Notes: a model not told the origin generated them from the sequence alone. A DNA stretch of 64,000 nucleotides from an uncultured Subdoligranulum sp. (GCA_900545545.1 UQZO01000005.1:1-64000), one strand, 5' to 3'; shown: positions 29,048 to 38,851, numbered from the stretch's first letter. Numbers and translations: made by a program.

Positions 29048-29617
29048 TTACCGGGCCAGCTGCGCCTTTTGATACTCGTAAGCGGCCACACTCTCGGGAT
29101 CGAGGTCGCCGCCTTTTTCTTTTACAAAATCAATGCTCTGCTTCAGCGCTACCAGCAGCGCTTTATCCAGATCCTCCATTTCCAGCTTGCGCAGGTCTTC
29201 CACACCGGGCCAGTCGCGCTCGGCGCTGGTCATATCGGCAAGGTAAAGGATCTTATCCAGCAGGCTCATGCCCGGCTTACCGGTGGTGTGGCAGCGGATG
29301 GCCGACAGGATTTCCGGATCGGTCACACCCCACTGAGTTTCGGCCACAATGGCAGCAGCAATACCGTGCCAGATGGCCGCAGGGCGCGACGGGGCATTTT
29401 CTGCTATTATAGCATTATCGGCAAAAATCTGCAACAGGGCTTCCCGGGGCAGTTCCTTGGCGCTGTCGTGCAAAAGGGCCGCCAAGGCTGCTTTCTCGGG
29501 GTTTTCGCCCCATCGTTCGGCCAGCTGGACTGCCATTTTTTTTACATTTTTGGTGTGCGTCCAGCGCTTATGGCCCAGACGCGGTTTGACCAGTTCTTTG
29601 GCTTCTTCACAGGTCAT
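29048..29617 (-). CDS. yqeK: HD-domain YqeK, symmetrical Ap4A hydrolase
   Basis: 189 residues with the HD metal-binding set: histidine in WTHTKNVKK, ALLHDSAKE, the HGIAA helix and CHTTGKPGM, followed by LYLADMTSAERD. YqeK members hydrolyse Ap4A to two ADP with iron. The ATG at 29617 has a GAGGA site within the end of nadD, overlapping it by 11 bases. It is part of the yhbY-nadD-yqeK-LCP-rsfS-leuS run. Confidence 0.93.
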   Translation of the reverse strand: MTCEEAKELVKPRLGHKRWTHTKNVKKMAVQLAERWGENPEKAALAALLHDSAKELPREALLQIFADNAIIAENAPSRPAAIWHGIAAAIVAETQWGVTDPEILSAIRCHTTGKPGMSLLDKILYLADMTSAERDWPGVEDLRKLEMEDLDKALLVALKQSIDFVKEKGGDLDPESVAAYEYQKAQLAR

Positions 29618-30245
29618 GGCACGATTCCTCACTTTCGGGCAGGGGGTCTTTTGCACCGTAGAGGCCCTGCGTTTCGATCACTTGCAGCACCTGCTGCGGC
29701 AGATACTGCGGCCACTGTGCCCGGGGGATGCGCCCCGTGCGCAGCTCACTGGAAGCGCAGGGGTAGCTTTCGGCTTTGGCAAACAGCACCCGGCCCCCCG
29801 CAGCCTGCAGGTCCCTGGCCGCGGCGGCCAGGTCGGCATCGTCGCCGGGGCGGCGGCTTTCCACCACCAGGGTCGCCATTTGCAGAATATCCTGCCAGCG
29901 GCACCACCGCTGAAAACTCAGCAGCATATCGCTGCCCACGCTCAGGTACAGCGCGGCGTCAGGGAACCGCGCGCGCAGCATCTCCAGCGTGTGCACCGTA
30001 TAACTGCGCCCGCCCTGGCGGATTTCCCAGTCGCTGACTTCCACCGCCGGGGAAAGGGCCGTAAAGCAGGCACACATGGCCAGGCGCAGCGCACCGGGGG
30101 TGGCGCTGGCCGTTTTATGGGGCGGGATACCCGCCGGCATGACGATGGCCCGGTCGGGCTGCACCAGTTCCAGCGCAGCCCGCAGGTTGTTCATGTGGCC
30201 GTTGTGGGGCGGATCAAAGGTACCGCCGTACAGAAGTACTTTCAT
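29607..30245 (-). CDS. nadD: Nicotinate-nucleotide adenylyltransferase
   Basis: 212 residues. It joins ATP and nicotinate mononucleotide in NAD synthesis. The nucleotidyltransferase motif GGTFDPPHNGHMNNL is at residues 7-21, PAGIPPHK follows, and the C-terminal SSELR replaces the usual SST-R motif. The ATG overlaps the yhbY stop codon by one base (TAATG). Confidence 0.95.
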   Translation of the reverse strand: MKVLLYGGTFDPPHNGHMNNLRAALELVQPDRAIVMPAGIPPHKTASATPGALRLAMCACFTALSPAVEVSDWEIRQGGRSYTVHTLEMLRARFPDAALYLSVGSDMLLSFQRWCRWQDILQMATLVVESRRPGDDADLAAAARDLQAAGGRVLFAKAESYPCASSELRTGRIPRAQWPQYLPQQVLQVIETQGLYGAKDPLPESEESCHDL

Positions 30246-30544
30246 TATTTTGCCAGCAGGGCGGTGTAGGCGCTCTCTTTGGGTTTCTGCTTGAAGAGCA
30301 CAAACTTGCGGCCGATGACCTGCACACAGTCGGCGGACAGAGCCTCGGACAGGATGGCAGCGGCCTCCTTGGCGGAATATTCGCTGTTTTCCAGCACTTT
30401 GACCTTGATCAGTTCCCGGGCAGCCAGGCAGTCGCCCACGCCCTGGATCAAAGTCTCGTCGATTTCGCCCTTGCCGATTTGGAACACGGGGTCAAGGGTG
30501 TTGGCGGCGCCGCGCAGGGCGGCACGCTGTTTGCTGTTGAGCAT
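30245..30544 (-). CDS. yhbY: CRM-domain ribosome-associated RNA-binding protein
   Basis: 99 residues, one CRM domain: LNSKQRAALRGAANTLDPV, the GKGEIDETLI segment (GxxG-like loop), ELIKVKVLEN and a C-terminal QVIGRKFVLFK. YhbY associates with the 50S precursor. An AAGGAG site precedes the ATG. Confidence 0.93.
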   Translation of the reverse strand: MLNSKQRAALRGAANTLDPVFQIGKGEIDETLIQGVGDCLAARELIKVKVLENSEYSAKEAAAILSEALSADCVQVIGRKFVLFKQKPKESAYTALLAK

Positions 30545-30592
30545 AAATGTTCTCCTTATTGTATAGGGTATGCTGCGGGACCGGGCGTTGGT

Positions 30593-31228
30593 TCAGTGTT
30601 CGCCCAGGAAAGCGGGCAGTTCGGCCCCCAGTTTTTCCATAGCGCGGCCGCGGTGGCTGATGGCGTCCTTCTCGGCGTCGGCCAGTTCGGCATAGCTGCG
30701 GCGGGCGGTGTTTTCGGCGGTGGTACCGTCGGGCAGTCCCACACGGTCGGGCACAAACAGCGGGTCGTAGCCAAAGCCGTTGGTGCCGGTCTCGGTGAAA
30801 GCCACGGTGCCGGGGCACTCCCCTTCCACCAGCAACTCCCGCCCGTCGGGCAGCAGGAAGCAGACCGCCGAAACAAAACGGGCGGCGCGCTTGTCCGCCG
30901 GGACATCCTGCATTTCGTGCAGGAGTTTTGCATTGTTGGCGGCATCGTCGCCGTGATGCCCGGCGTACCGGGCGCTGTAGACGCCGGGGGCGCCGTTCAG
31001 GGCGTCCACGCAGAGGCCGGAGTCATCGGCCACGGTGGGCAGGCCGCTGGCCTGGCAGAACGCTTCGGCCTTGATGCGGGCATTCTCCGCAAAGGTGGTG
31101 CCGGTTTCCTCGGGGTCCAGGTCGATGCCCAGATCCCGCAGGCTCTTGACCTCGTGGCCCATCCGTTCGAGAATGCGGCGCAGTTCTTTGAGTTTGCCGG
31201 CGTTGTTGCTGGCAGCACAGATCACCAT
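30593..31228 (-). CDS. rdgB: RdgB/HAM1 non-canonical purine NTP pyrophosphatase
   Basis: 211 residues. It removes ITP, dITP and XTP from nucleotide pools. The N-terminal SNNAGKLKEL (usual TxNxxK) motif, the catalytic DDSGLCVDALNGAPGVYSAR and the GFGYDPLFV motif are intact. A GGAGG site lies at the end of the preceding ftsY, three bases away. Confidence 0.95.
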   Translation of the reverse strand: MVICAASNNAGKLKELRRILERMGHEVKSLRDLGIDLDPEETGTTFAENARIKAEAFCQASGLPTVADDSGLCVDALNGAPGVYSARYAGHHGDDAANNAKLLHEMQDVPADKRAARFVSAVCFLLPDGRELLVEGECPGTVAFTETGTNGFGYDPLFVPDRVGLPDGTTAENTARRSYAELADAEKDAISHRGRAMEKLGAELPAFLGEH

Positions 31229-31231
31229 GGG

Positions 31232-32200
31232 TCAGTCCTCCTTATGGGTGGGCACTTCGGGCAGCAGAGATTCCACAAAGGTCTGGGCGTCAAAGGGCAT
31301 GAGATCATCGATCTTCTCTCCCACGCCGATGAACCGGATGGGCAGGCCCAGGTTTTCCCAGACGCTGACGGCGCAGCCGCCCTTGGGGGTGCCGTCCAGC
31401 TTGGTGAGCACCACGCCGGTGGCACCGGCGGCCTTGCAGAATTCCTCGGCCTGACTGATGGCGTTCTGGCCGGTGATGGCATCCAGCACCAGCAGCACTT
31501 CCAGGCTGGCCTCGGGGCTGGCCTTCTTGACGCTGCGGGAGATCTTGCCCAGCTCGTCCATCAGGCCCTTTTTGTTGTGCAGACGGCCCGCCGTATCGGC
31601 GATGACCATATCGTAGCCCTTGGCGTTGGCGCTCTTCACCGCGTCAAAGATGACGGCGGCGGGGTCGGCCCCTTGCCCTGCCTGAACCAGCGGCACACCA
31701 GCCCGGTCGGCCCAGAGTTCCAGCTGCTCGCTGGCGGCGGCGCGGAAGGTATCGCCCGCGGCCAGCATGACCCGCTTGCCCTCCTCCTTGTAGAGATGGG
31801 CCAGCTTGGCGATGGTGGTGGTTTTGCCCACCCCGTTGACACCGATGACCAGGATCACCGCCGGGTGACCGTCCAGTTCCAGGGGGTACCGGGGGGTGAG
31901 TTCCTGGCAGATGATGCCCCGCAAAGCGTTGAGGGCTTCCTCGCCGGTTTTCAGGTGGTTGGCCTCCACCTCGTCCCGCAGCTCGTCCACCAGGCGGACG
32001 GCGCAGGCGGGGCCCACGTCGGCCAGGATCAGCTGCTCTTCCAGATCGTTGTAAAGATCGTCGTTGATCTGGCAGTTGGTAAGGGTGTTGATGATGTTCT
32101 GGAAGAAACCGGTACGGGTCTTTTCCAGACCGCGCTGGATCTTCTGCTGTTCTTCAAATTCCTTTTCGGAGATATCGCGCTTCTTTTTAAAGAAAAACAT
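31232..32200 (-). CDS. ftsY: Signal recognition particle receptor FtsY
   Basis: 322 residues, a short FtsY with only a small charged N-terminal A region (MFFFKKKRDISEKEF). The N-domain four-helix bundle is followed by the G domain: G1 GVNGVGKTTTIAKLA, DTFRAAASEQL, DTAGRLHNKKGLMDEL, TKLDGTPKGG. It docks ribosome-SRP complexes to SecYEG. It lies downstream of smc by 18 bases, in the classic rnc-smc-ftsY order. Confidence 0.97.
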   Translation of the reverse strand: MFFFKKKRDISEKEFEEQQKIQRGLEKTRTGFFQNIINTLTNCQINDDLYNDLEEQLILADVGPACAVRLVDELRDEVEANHLKTGEEALNALRGIICQELTPRYPLELDGHPAVILVIGVNGVGKTTTIAKLAHLYKEEGKRVMLAAGDTFRAAASEQLELWADRAGVPLVQAGQGADPAAVIFDAVKSANAKGYDMVIADTAGRLHNKKGLMDELGKISRSVKKASPEASLEVLLVLDAITGQNAISQAEEFCKAAGATGVVLTKLDGTPKGGCAVSVWENLGLPIRFIGVGEKIDDLMPFDAQTFVESLLPEVPTHKED

Positions 32201-32218
32201 GGGTACCCCTCCTTGGGA

Positions 32219-35200
32219 TCAAGAGATCAGGTCGGCGCTGACGTTCTCGAGGTCGAGACGCAGAATCTTGGAAACGCCGTCCTCCTGCATGGTAACGCCG
32301 TACAGGACGTCGGCGGCTTCCATGGTGCCGCGGCGGTGGGTGATGACGATGAACTGGGTGTGCTCGGTCATACGGCGCAGATACTGGGCGTAGCGGGCGA
32401 CGTTGACATCGTCGAGAGCCGCTTCGATCTCGTCCAGAATACAGAAGGGCGCCGGGTTGACGTTGAGGATGGCAAAGTAGATGGAGATGGCCACCAGTGC
32501 CTGCTCGCCGCCCGACAGGGCGCTGAGGTTCTTGATGACCTTGCCCGGGGGCGAGACTTCGATCTCGATGCCGGATTCCAGCACATTGTTCTCGTCGGAG
32601 AGATAGAGCTTGGCATGGCCGCCGCCGAACAGTTCCCGGAAGATGTGGCCGAAATGGCGGTTGATCTCCTTGAACGAGGTGGTGAACAGTTCCTCCATCT
32701 CGCTGCAAAGCTCGGCGATCATCCGGGTGAGTTCGGCCTTCGCCTTTTCCACGTCGGTGACCTGGGCTTTGAGGAAATCGTACCGTTCCTTGACCTCTTT
32801 GTACTCGTCGATGGCGCCCACGTTCACGTTGCCCAGGGCGCGGATCTTACTGCGGGTCTCGGCCACCTGACGGCGCAGCTCGGTGAGGGATTCAAAGGGC
32901 ACGCAGAGGGCGCGGGCCTCGGTATCGGTGAGCTGGTACTCTTCCCACAGTTTGGTGTTGGTATCGTTGAGTTCGCTCTCGGCGGCGGTGCGGCGTTCGG
33001 CCAGGCGGGCCATCTCGCCGCTCATCCGCTCGCGCTCATCGGTGAGGGCACGGTTTTCCTGGGCCAGCTTGGCGGAAGCCGACTCGGTCTCCATCCGGGC
33101 AGCGTTGGCCGTGCGGATGATCTCCTCGGCGGCGGCGATCTTCTGCTGGTTTTCGCCGCGGGTGCGCTCGATCTCGGCGATTTTCAGCTGGTTGGCCTCG
33201 ATCTGGGCCTTGGCGGCCTGGATGGTGGATTGCAGTTCCCGCACCCGGGCTTCGGTCTCGCCGGTGCGGCTCTGCAAACTCTCCAGGGATGCCTCGTGCA
33301 GGCCGATGTCCTTTTCGTTGGCCAGCCGCTGCATCTGCTTCTGGGAGAGTTCCTCGGTGATGGATTCCCGCTCGGCGCTCAAAGACCCGGCGCTCTCGCC
33401 CAGCTGGGCCAGCTCGGCGGTGTATTGTTCCAGTTCCGCTTCCGCTTTCCGGCGCGCCTCTTCGGCGGCTGCATACTCCGCCTCGCTGGCGGCGCGGGCC
33501 TGCTGCTGGGTTTCCACTTCCTGCTGCAGGGTGCGCAGTGTCTCGCCATACTGGGCGACAGCGGCGTTCAGCCGGTCGAGGTCGAGGCTGGCGCGCAGAC
33601 GCTCGGAGGCGGCGGTCATGCCCTCGGCTTCGGCGCCGGAGAGCTGGGCGGAGAGGTTATCCACCTCGGCTTTGCGGGCAGCCAGTTCCTTCTCGGCCTC
33701 AGCGTGCTTTTCGTCCAGTTTGGTCAGCTTTTTGCGCAGCTCGTCCAGTTCCTGCTTGCGGCTGAACACGCCCACGCTGCGGGCGGTGGAACCGCCGGTA
33801 AAGGAACCGCCGGCGTTGATGACCTGGCCGTCCAGCGTGACGATGCGGTTGCGGTAGCCCAGGTTTTTGGCCACGGCGGAAGCTTCGGTCAGGTCCTCCA
33901 CCACGATGATGCGGCCCAGCAGGTTATCGATGATATGCTGGTATTTCGGGTCGGTGGTGACGAGATCAGCGGCCACCTCGGCGGTGCCGGTCAGACGGCC
34001 GGTGAACCGGGAGCCCTGGACGGTATCCAGCGGCAGGAAGGTGGCGCGGCCCGCCCGTTCCTCTTTCAAAAAGGCGATGGCGGCCCGGGCACAGCCCTGA
34101 TCCTCCACCACGATGTTCTGCAGCGCAAAGCCCAGGGCGGTCTCGATGGCCACCTCGTAGCCTTTCTGCACGGTGAGGATGCCTGCCACGGGGCCGATGA
34201 TGCCCCGCAGGCGACGGCCCCCGGCAGCCCGCATGACGCTCTTGACGCTCTGCTGGTAGCCATCCATGTTGCGTTCCAGGTCTTCCAGAATGTGGATGCG
34301 CTGGGCGGCGTTGGACCGTTCCCGGTCGGCTTTCTGCAAGGCGTCGGCGGCTTCAGCCTGCTGGCGGCGGCGGCTTTCCAGTTTGAGTTTGAGGCCCGCT
34401 TTGATGTTGTCGTTGCGGGTGACGGCCTCCTCGGCCTCCTGCAGGCGGCGGGCGGCCCGGGTCTTTTCCGCTTCGGCGTTGTCGGCATTGGCCTGTGTTT
34501 CCTGCGCCTGACGCTCCGCCTCGGCCCGCCGGGCGTCGGCGGCTTCGGCGGCCGTCTGGGCGGCGGCGATGCGCACCTTGGCGGAAGTGGCCGTATCCTG
34601 CAAACGGGCCATGGCGGCATCGATGATATCCCGGCGCTGGCCGCTGGCGGCGGCCTTTTCCTCGAGAGCGCGCAGGCTCTCCCGCAGCTGGGCGATGCGA
34701 GCGTCCAGCTCGGTCAGGCCGGTTTGCAGCTTCTCGATGGCGGCGCGGTGTTCCTCCGCCTCCCGCTCGATGCTCTGCTTGCCCTGCCCGGCCCGTTCCA
34801 GTTCCGAGGTGGCTTCGTCGATGCGGAACCGGCTGTGTTCGCTCTCGTTTTTCAGAACGGCCACCTGGCTCTCGCTGCCGGCGTTTTGCTCGGTGATGGC
34901 GCGGATCTCGGCGTTGGCCTGCTCCACCTGGAGCACATAGCCCTGGGCCTGTTCCCGCAGGGCGTTGCTCTTTTCGTCAAATTCGTCCATCTGGCGGCTC
35001 AGGCGGTCGTAGTCGGCCTGAGCGGCCTCGTACTTGCGCTGCTGGTCCCGCAGGGATTCGTTGGCGCGGCGGATGGCATCCACCCACAGAGTAACTTCGA
35101 GACTTTTGCGGCTGGCCGACAGTTCCAGGAACTGCTGGGCCTTCTCGCTGTCCCGTTTCAGGGGGCCTACCCGCTTTTCCAGCTCGCCCAGGATGTCCCG

Positions 35201-35776
35201 CAGGCGTTCCAGATTGCCCTCGGCGGCGGCCAGGCGGCGCTCGGCCTCGTTTTTGCGGTAGCGGTATTTGGCAATGCCGGAAGCTTCCTCAAAAATTTCC
35301 CGCCGCTCGCTGGATTTGGCACCCACGATCTCGGCAATACGGCCCTGGCCGACAATGGCGTAGCCGTCCCGGCCGAGGCCGGTGTCCAGCAGCAGCTCGT
35401 AGACGTCCTTCAAGCGGACGTTCTGGCCGTTGATGGAGTATTCACTTTCGCCGCTGCGGTAGTACCGGCGGCCGATGGTCACCTCGTCGGCATCCATATC
35501 CAGGCCGTGGTCGCTGTTGTCGATGGTCAGCGCCACCGAGGCATAGCCCATGGCGCCGCGGGTCTGGGTACCGCCGAAGATGACATCCTCCATCTTGCCG
35601 GAACCGCGCAGCTGCTTGGAGCTGGTTTCGCCCAGTACCCAGCGGATGGAGTCGGATATATTGGATTTGCCCGAACCGTTGGGACCCACGACCCCGGTGA
35701 TGCCGTTGCCGATGGTGATCTTGGTGCGGTCCGGAAAAGATTTAAAGCCTTGAATTTCCAGTTCTTTCAGGCGCAT
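32219..35776 (-). CDS. smc: Chromosome segregation SMC ATPase
   Basis: 1185 residues. The N-terminal ATPase half has Walker A GPNGSGKSNISDSI near residue 32 and QGRIAEI. Long coiled coils flank a hinge at about residues 510-660 (RGIIGPVAGILTV, GGSFTGG). The C-terminal half has the ABC signature LSGGEQALVAISI and Walker B ILDEIEAALDD. It compacts and separates the origin region together with ScpAB. The ATG at 35776 follows AAGGAG. The coiled-coil arms explain the strong Glu/Ala/Arg bias and the long open frames on the other strand. Confidence 0.97.
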   Translation of the reverse strand: MRLKELEIQGFKSFPDRTKITIGNGITGVVGPNGSGKSNISDSIRWVLGETSSKQLRGSGKMEDVIFGGTQTRGAMGYASVALTIDNSDHGLDMDADEVTIGRRYYRSGESEYSINGQNVRLKDVYELLLDTGLGRDGYAIVGQGRIAEIVGAKSSERREIFEEASGIAKYRYRKNEAERRLAAAEGNLERLRDILGELEKRVGPLKRDSEKAQQFLELSASRKSLEVTLWVDAIRRANESLRDQQRKYEAAQADYDRLSRQMDEFDEKSNALREQAQGYVLQVEQANAEIRAITEQNAGSESQVAVLKNESEHSRFRIDEATSELERAGQGKQSIEREAEEHRAAIEKLQTGLTELDARIAQLRESLRALEEKAAASGQRRDIIDAAMARLQDTATSAKVRIAAAQTAAEAADARRAEAERQAQETQANADNAEAEKTRAARRLQEAEEAVTRNDNIKAGLKLKLESRRRQQAEAADALQKADRERSNAAQRIHILEDLERNMDGYQQSVKSVMRAAGGRRLRGIIGPVAGILTVQKGYEVAIETALGFALQNIVVEDQGCARAAIAFLKEERAGRATFLPLDTVQGSRFTGRLTGTAEVAADLVTTDPKYQHIIDNLLGRIIVVEDLTEASAVAKNLGYRNRIVTLDGQVINAGGSFTGGSTARSVGVFSRKQELDELRKKLTKLDEKHAEAEKELAARKAEVDNLSAQLSGAEAEGMTAASERLRASLDLDRLNAAVAQYGETLRTLQQEVETQQQARAASEAEYAAAEEARRKAEAELEQYTAELAQLGESAGSLSAERESITEELSQKQMQRLANEKDIGLHEASLESLQSRTGETEARVRELQSTIQAAKAQIEANQLKIAEIERTRGENQQKIAAAEEIIRTANAARMETESASAKLAQENRALTDERERMSGEMARLAERRTAAESELNDTNTKLWEEYQLTDTEARALCVPFESLTELRRQVAETRSKIRALGNVNVGAIDEYKEVKERYDFLKAQVTDVEKAKAELTRMIAELCSEMEELFTTSFKEINRHFGHIFRELFGGGHAKLYLSDENNVLESGIEIEVSPPGKVIKNLSALSGGEQALVAISIYFAILNVNPAPFCILDEIEAALDDVNVARYAQYLRRMTEHTQFIVITHRRGTMEAADVLYGVTMQEDGVSKILRLDLENVSADLIS

Positions 35777-35785
35777 AGGGTCTCC

Positions 35786-36463
35786 TTAGCGTTTGGCTTG
35801 CAGGCGGTCCAGGGCCTGCTTGGCGGCGTGCTGTTCAGCCGCCTTCTTGCTGCGGCCCACCCCCTCGGCCAGGCGCTTGTCGTCGCAGTAGACGGCGACG
35901 GTGAACTGCTTGGCGTGGTCGGGGCCGTTCTCGCCTTCCACCTCATAGCGCAGGTGGGCGTTGGGGTTCTGCTGCACGACCTCCTGCAGGCGGGTCTTGT
36001 AGTCCTCCTCGGCGGTTTTGCCCTCGCTGAGGAACGGCAGGATGAAGCTGCGGGCCGCTTCCAGCCCGCCGTCCAGATAGAGCGCGGCGATGACGGCCTC
36101 GAAGGCGTCGGACACCACACTGGGGCGGTTGCGGCCGCCGCCCAGGTCCTCACCGTGGCCCAGGCGCAGATATTCACCCAGATGAATCTCCTGGGCAAAC
36201 TGGAAGAGGGCATCCTCGCTGACGAGGCTGGCGCGCATCCGGGTCAGCTCGCCCTCGGGCCGGTCGGACTGGTGGAACAGATAATCCGCCGCTACCACCG
36301 ACAGCACGCTGTCCCCCAGAAACTCCAGCCGCTCGTTGTGGGTGGTGGGAACCTTGCTCTCGTTGGCAAAACTGGTATGGGTCAGCGCGATGCGCAGCAG
36401 CGCGGGATTTTTGAACTGATAGTGGAGAACCTCCTGCAGTTCTTCGGGTTTATGCGTAGGCAC
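35786..36463 (-). CDS. rnc: Ribonuclease III
   Basis: 225 residues. It cleaves double-stranded RNA, including rRNA precursors. The catalytic signature NERLEFLGDSVL is near residue 42, GGRNRPSVVSDAFEAVIAAL carries the second acidic pair, and the last about 70 residues form a dsRNA-binding domain (GVGRSKKAAEQHAA). The start is GTG at 36463 with GGAAGG seven bases upstream; no in-frame ATG fits. The next gene, smc, starts nine bases downstream. Confidence 0.96.
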   Translation of the reverse strand: MPTHKPEELQEVLHYQFKNPALLRIALTHTSFANESKVPTTHNERLEFLGDSVLSVVAADYLFHQSDRPEGELTRMRASLVSEDALFQFAQEIHLGEYLRLGHGEDLGGGRNRPSVVSDAFEAVIAALYLDGGLEAARSFILPFLSEGKTAEEDYKTRLQEVVQQNPNAHLRYEVEGENGPDHAKQFTVAVYCDDKRLAEGVGRSKKAAEQHAAKQALDRLQAKR

Positions 36464-36481
36464 GGTGGGGCCTTCCTTTCT

Positions 36482-37498
36482 TTATGCCTGGGGCTTGGTT
36501 TCCAGCGCGTTGAGGGCGGTCTGCATGGTGCCGCACAGGTCGTTGGCCACACAGGTGCGGGCCTGGCGGATGGCGTTCTTGATGCCCTTGGCCTTGCTGG
36601 AACCGTGGGCCTTGATGACCGGCTTGGCGGCGCCCAGCAGCGGCGCACCGCCCACTTCCTCGGAGTCCATCATCCGTTTGATCTCGGAAAGCCCGCCCTT
36701 GATGCCCAGGTAGCTGAGCTTGGTGATGAGGTTTTTCAAAAAGACCTGCTTGAGCATGCCCAGCAGGGTTTTGGCCACGCCCTCGGTGAGTTTGAGGACC
36801 ACGTTGCCCACAAAACCGTCGCAGACGACCACATCCACGTCACCGTCCATGATGTAGCGGGGTTCGATGTTGCCTGCGAAATGGATGCAGGGGTTGGCCT
36901 TGAGCAGCTGGTGAGCTTCCCGGTAGGTGGGGGTGCCCTTGGTGTCCTCGGCGCCGTTGTTGACAAGGGCTACCTTGGGGTCCTTGCGGCCCATGACCTT
37001 CTCGGCATAGACGCTGCCCATGGTGCCGAAGGCGTTGAGCATATCGGGGCGGCACTCGGCATTGGCACCGCAGTCCAGCAACAGGAAGTTCTGCTTGGCA
37101 CCTGGCATCGGGGTAGCCAGGGCCGGGCGCTTGATGCCCTTGAGGGTGCGCACGATGAGGCTGGTGCCCACGTGCAGCGCACCGGTGGAACCGGCGGAGA
37201 CAAAGGCGTCGCCCTCGCCGTTTTTGAGCATCGTCAGACCCTTGATCATGCTGGAATCGGTCTTGTGGCGGGCGGCCTTGACGGGGTCATCGTGCATATC
37301 CACCACTTCGGAACAGGGAATGATCTCGAAGGGGGCAAGGTCGATCTTGTTCTGGGCGGCACAGTCCTTGATGGCCTGTTCATCGCCCAGCAGCGCCAGC
37401 GTCATGCCGTCGCCGAATTCGGCCGCAGCCTGGGCCGCGCCCTGGAGCACACACAGCGGGGCGTTGTCGCCGCCCATGGCGTCAATCAGAATTTTCAT
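36482..37498 (-). CDS. plsX: Phosphate acyltransferase PlsX
   Basis: 338 residues. It makes acyl-phosphate from acyl-ACP for phospholipid synthesis with PlsY. The N-terminal MKILIDAMGGDNAP and the C-terminal GAAPLLG-type motif (VGGAPLLGAAKPVIKAHG) are family hallmarks. The start overlaps the trmFO stop (ATGA). In many Firmicutes plsX is followed by acpP, then rnc; here rnc follows directly and no acpP is present. Confidence 0.96.
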   Translation of the reverse strand: MKILIDAMGGDNAPLCVLQGAAQAAAEFGDGMTLALLGDEQAIKDCAAQNKIDLAPFEIIPCSEVVDMHDDPVKAARHKTDSSMIKGLTMLKNGEGDAFVSAGSTGALHVGTSLIVRTLKGIKRPALATPMPGAKQNFLLLDCGANAECRPDMLNAFGTMGSVYAEKVMGRKDPKVALVNNGAEDTKGTPTYREAHQLLKANPCIHFAGNIEPRYIMDGDVDVVVCDGFVGNVVLKLTEGVAKTLLGMLKQVFLKNLITKLSYLGIKGGLSEIKRMMDSEEVGGAPLLGAAKPVIKAHGSSKAKGIKNAIRQARTCVANDLCGTMQTALNALETKPQA

Positions 37499-38808
37499 TG
37501 TACATCCTCCTGTACCCAGGCCTGCATGGCCTGTTGCGCCGTCTCGGAAAGGGCGGCATAGCGTTCCCGCTTATCGCGGATGGCGTCGATCTCCGGCGTG
37601 CGGGGCAGAATGCCCATGTTGGCGCCCATCGGCTGGAAATCCTTGTTGGGGGTGGTGATGTATTGCAGCAGCGAACCGCACATCGTTTGGGGCGGGGGCG
37701 GCGGCAGTTCGCGGCCCTGGAGCCGTGCCAATATCTGCCGCGCCGCCAGCAAACCGCTGGCCGCGCTTTCCATATACCCCTCAAAGCCGGTGATCTGCCC
37801 GGCGAAAAAGACGTTGGGGTGTTCTTTCAGGTACTGTTTGGCCGTCAGCACCTTGGGGCTTTCCAGGAAGGTGTTGCGGTGCATGACGCCGTAGCGCACG
37901 AACTCGGCATGTTCCAGCCCCGGAATCATGGAGAACACCCGCTTCTGCTCGCCCCATTTTAGGTTGGTCTGGAAGCCCACCAGGTTATAGAGGGTGCGGG
38001 CTGTGTTCTCGGCCCGCAGCTGGACGTTGGCCCAGGGGCGGTGGCCGGTGCGGGGGTCCCGCAGGCCCACGGGGCGCAGCGGGCCGAACCGGATGGTATC
38101 GGCACCGCGGGCGGCCATGACTTCGATGGGCATGCAGCCCTCGTACACCGTCAGGTCTCCGTCAAAATCATGCAGCGGCGCCCGCTCGGCCTCGACGAGG
38201 GCCGTGTGGAAGGCCTCGTACTCCTCTTTATTGAAGGGGCAGTTTAAGTAATCGGCTTCGCCGCGGCCGTAGCGGGAGGCAGCGAACACCTTGTCATAAT
38301 CCAGACTTTCCGCCGTGACGATGGGCGCCACGGCGTCGTAGAAGCTCAGCCGATGGTCGCCGGTGAGGGCGGCAATGGCCTCGGCCAACGGTCCTTCGGT
38401 CAGCGGGCCGGAGGCCACCAGTACCGGGGCGCTCTCGTCGAGAGCGGTGACTTCCTCCCGGTGAATGGTAATATTGGGGTGGCGCTCCACCTCGGCGGTG
38501 ACGGCAGCCGAGAAAACATCCCGGTCCACCGCCAGGGCACCGCCGGCGGCCACGCGGGCGGTCTCGGCGGCGGGCAGCAGGTGGCTGCCCATGGCGCGCA
38601 TTTCCAGTTTCAGCAATCCGGACGCCGAATCGGGGCGTTCGGCCTTGAGCGAGTTGGAGCAGATCAGCTCGGCAAAACCCTCACTTTTATGGGCGGGGGA
38701 AAACTTTCCGGGCTTCTGCTCGTACAGGTCCACCTGCACCCCGGCGTCGGCCAGCCACAGTGCGGCTTCGCACCCGGCCAGACCGGCCCCAATGATTTTA
38801 CATTGCAT
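37495..38808 (-). CDS. trmFO: Methylenetetrahydrofolate-tRNA-(uracil-54-C5)-methyltransferase
   Basis: 437 residues. A flavoprotein that makes m5U54 in the tRNA T-loop using methylene-THF. The FAD-binding GAGLAGCEAALWLADAG is at the N-terminus, followed by SEGFAELICSNSLK and the catalytic-cysteine region, and FAGQITGFEGYMESAASGLLAA near the C-terminus. The ATG at 38808 has GGAGG four bases before it; the in-frame ATG at 38820 overlaps that site. topA-trmFO adjacency is common in Firmicutes. Confidence 0.96.
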   Translation of the reverse strand: MQCKIIGAGLAGCEAALWLADAGVQVDLYEQKPGKFSPAHKSEGFAELICSNSLKAERPDSASGLLKLEMRAMGSHLLPAAETARVAAGGALAVDRDVFSAAVTAEVERHPNITIHREEVTALDESAPVLVASGPLTEGPLAEAIAALTGDHRLSFYDAVAPIVTAESLDYDKVFAASRYGRGEADYLNCPFNKEEYEAFHTALVEAERAPLHDFDGDLTVYEGCMPIEVMAARGADTIRFGPLRPVGLRDPRTGHRPWANVQLRAENTARTLYNLVGFQTNLKWGEQKRVFSMIPGLEHAEFVRYGVMHRNTFLESPKVLTAKQYLKEHPNVFFAGQITGFEGYMESAASGLLAARQILARLQGRELPPPPPQTMCGSLLQYITTPNKDFQPMGANMGILPRTPEIDAIRDKRERYAALSETAQQAMQAWVQEDVQ

Positions 38809-38851
38809 ACTTTCCTCCACGGGAATCGGCAGGGCGCAAACACCCCGCGGG

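Noticed and set aside
30479..37561. A + strand open frame of more than 2300 codons opposite yhbY-rdgB-ftsY-smc-rnc-plsX
   Set aside because: It is an antisense shadow of well-supported minus-strand genes. The His/Gly/Leu/Ala-rich translation is what G+C-rich third positions produce, and it runs through gene borders.
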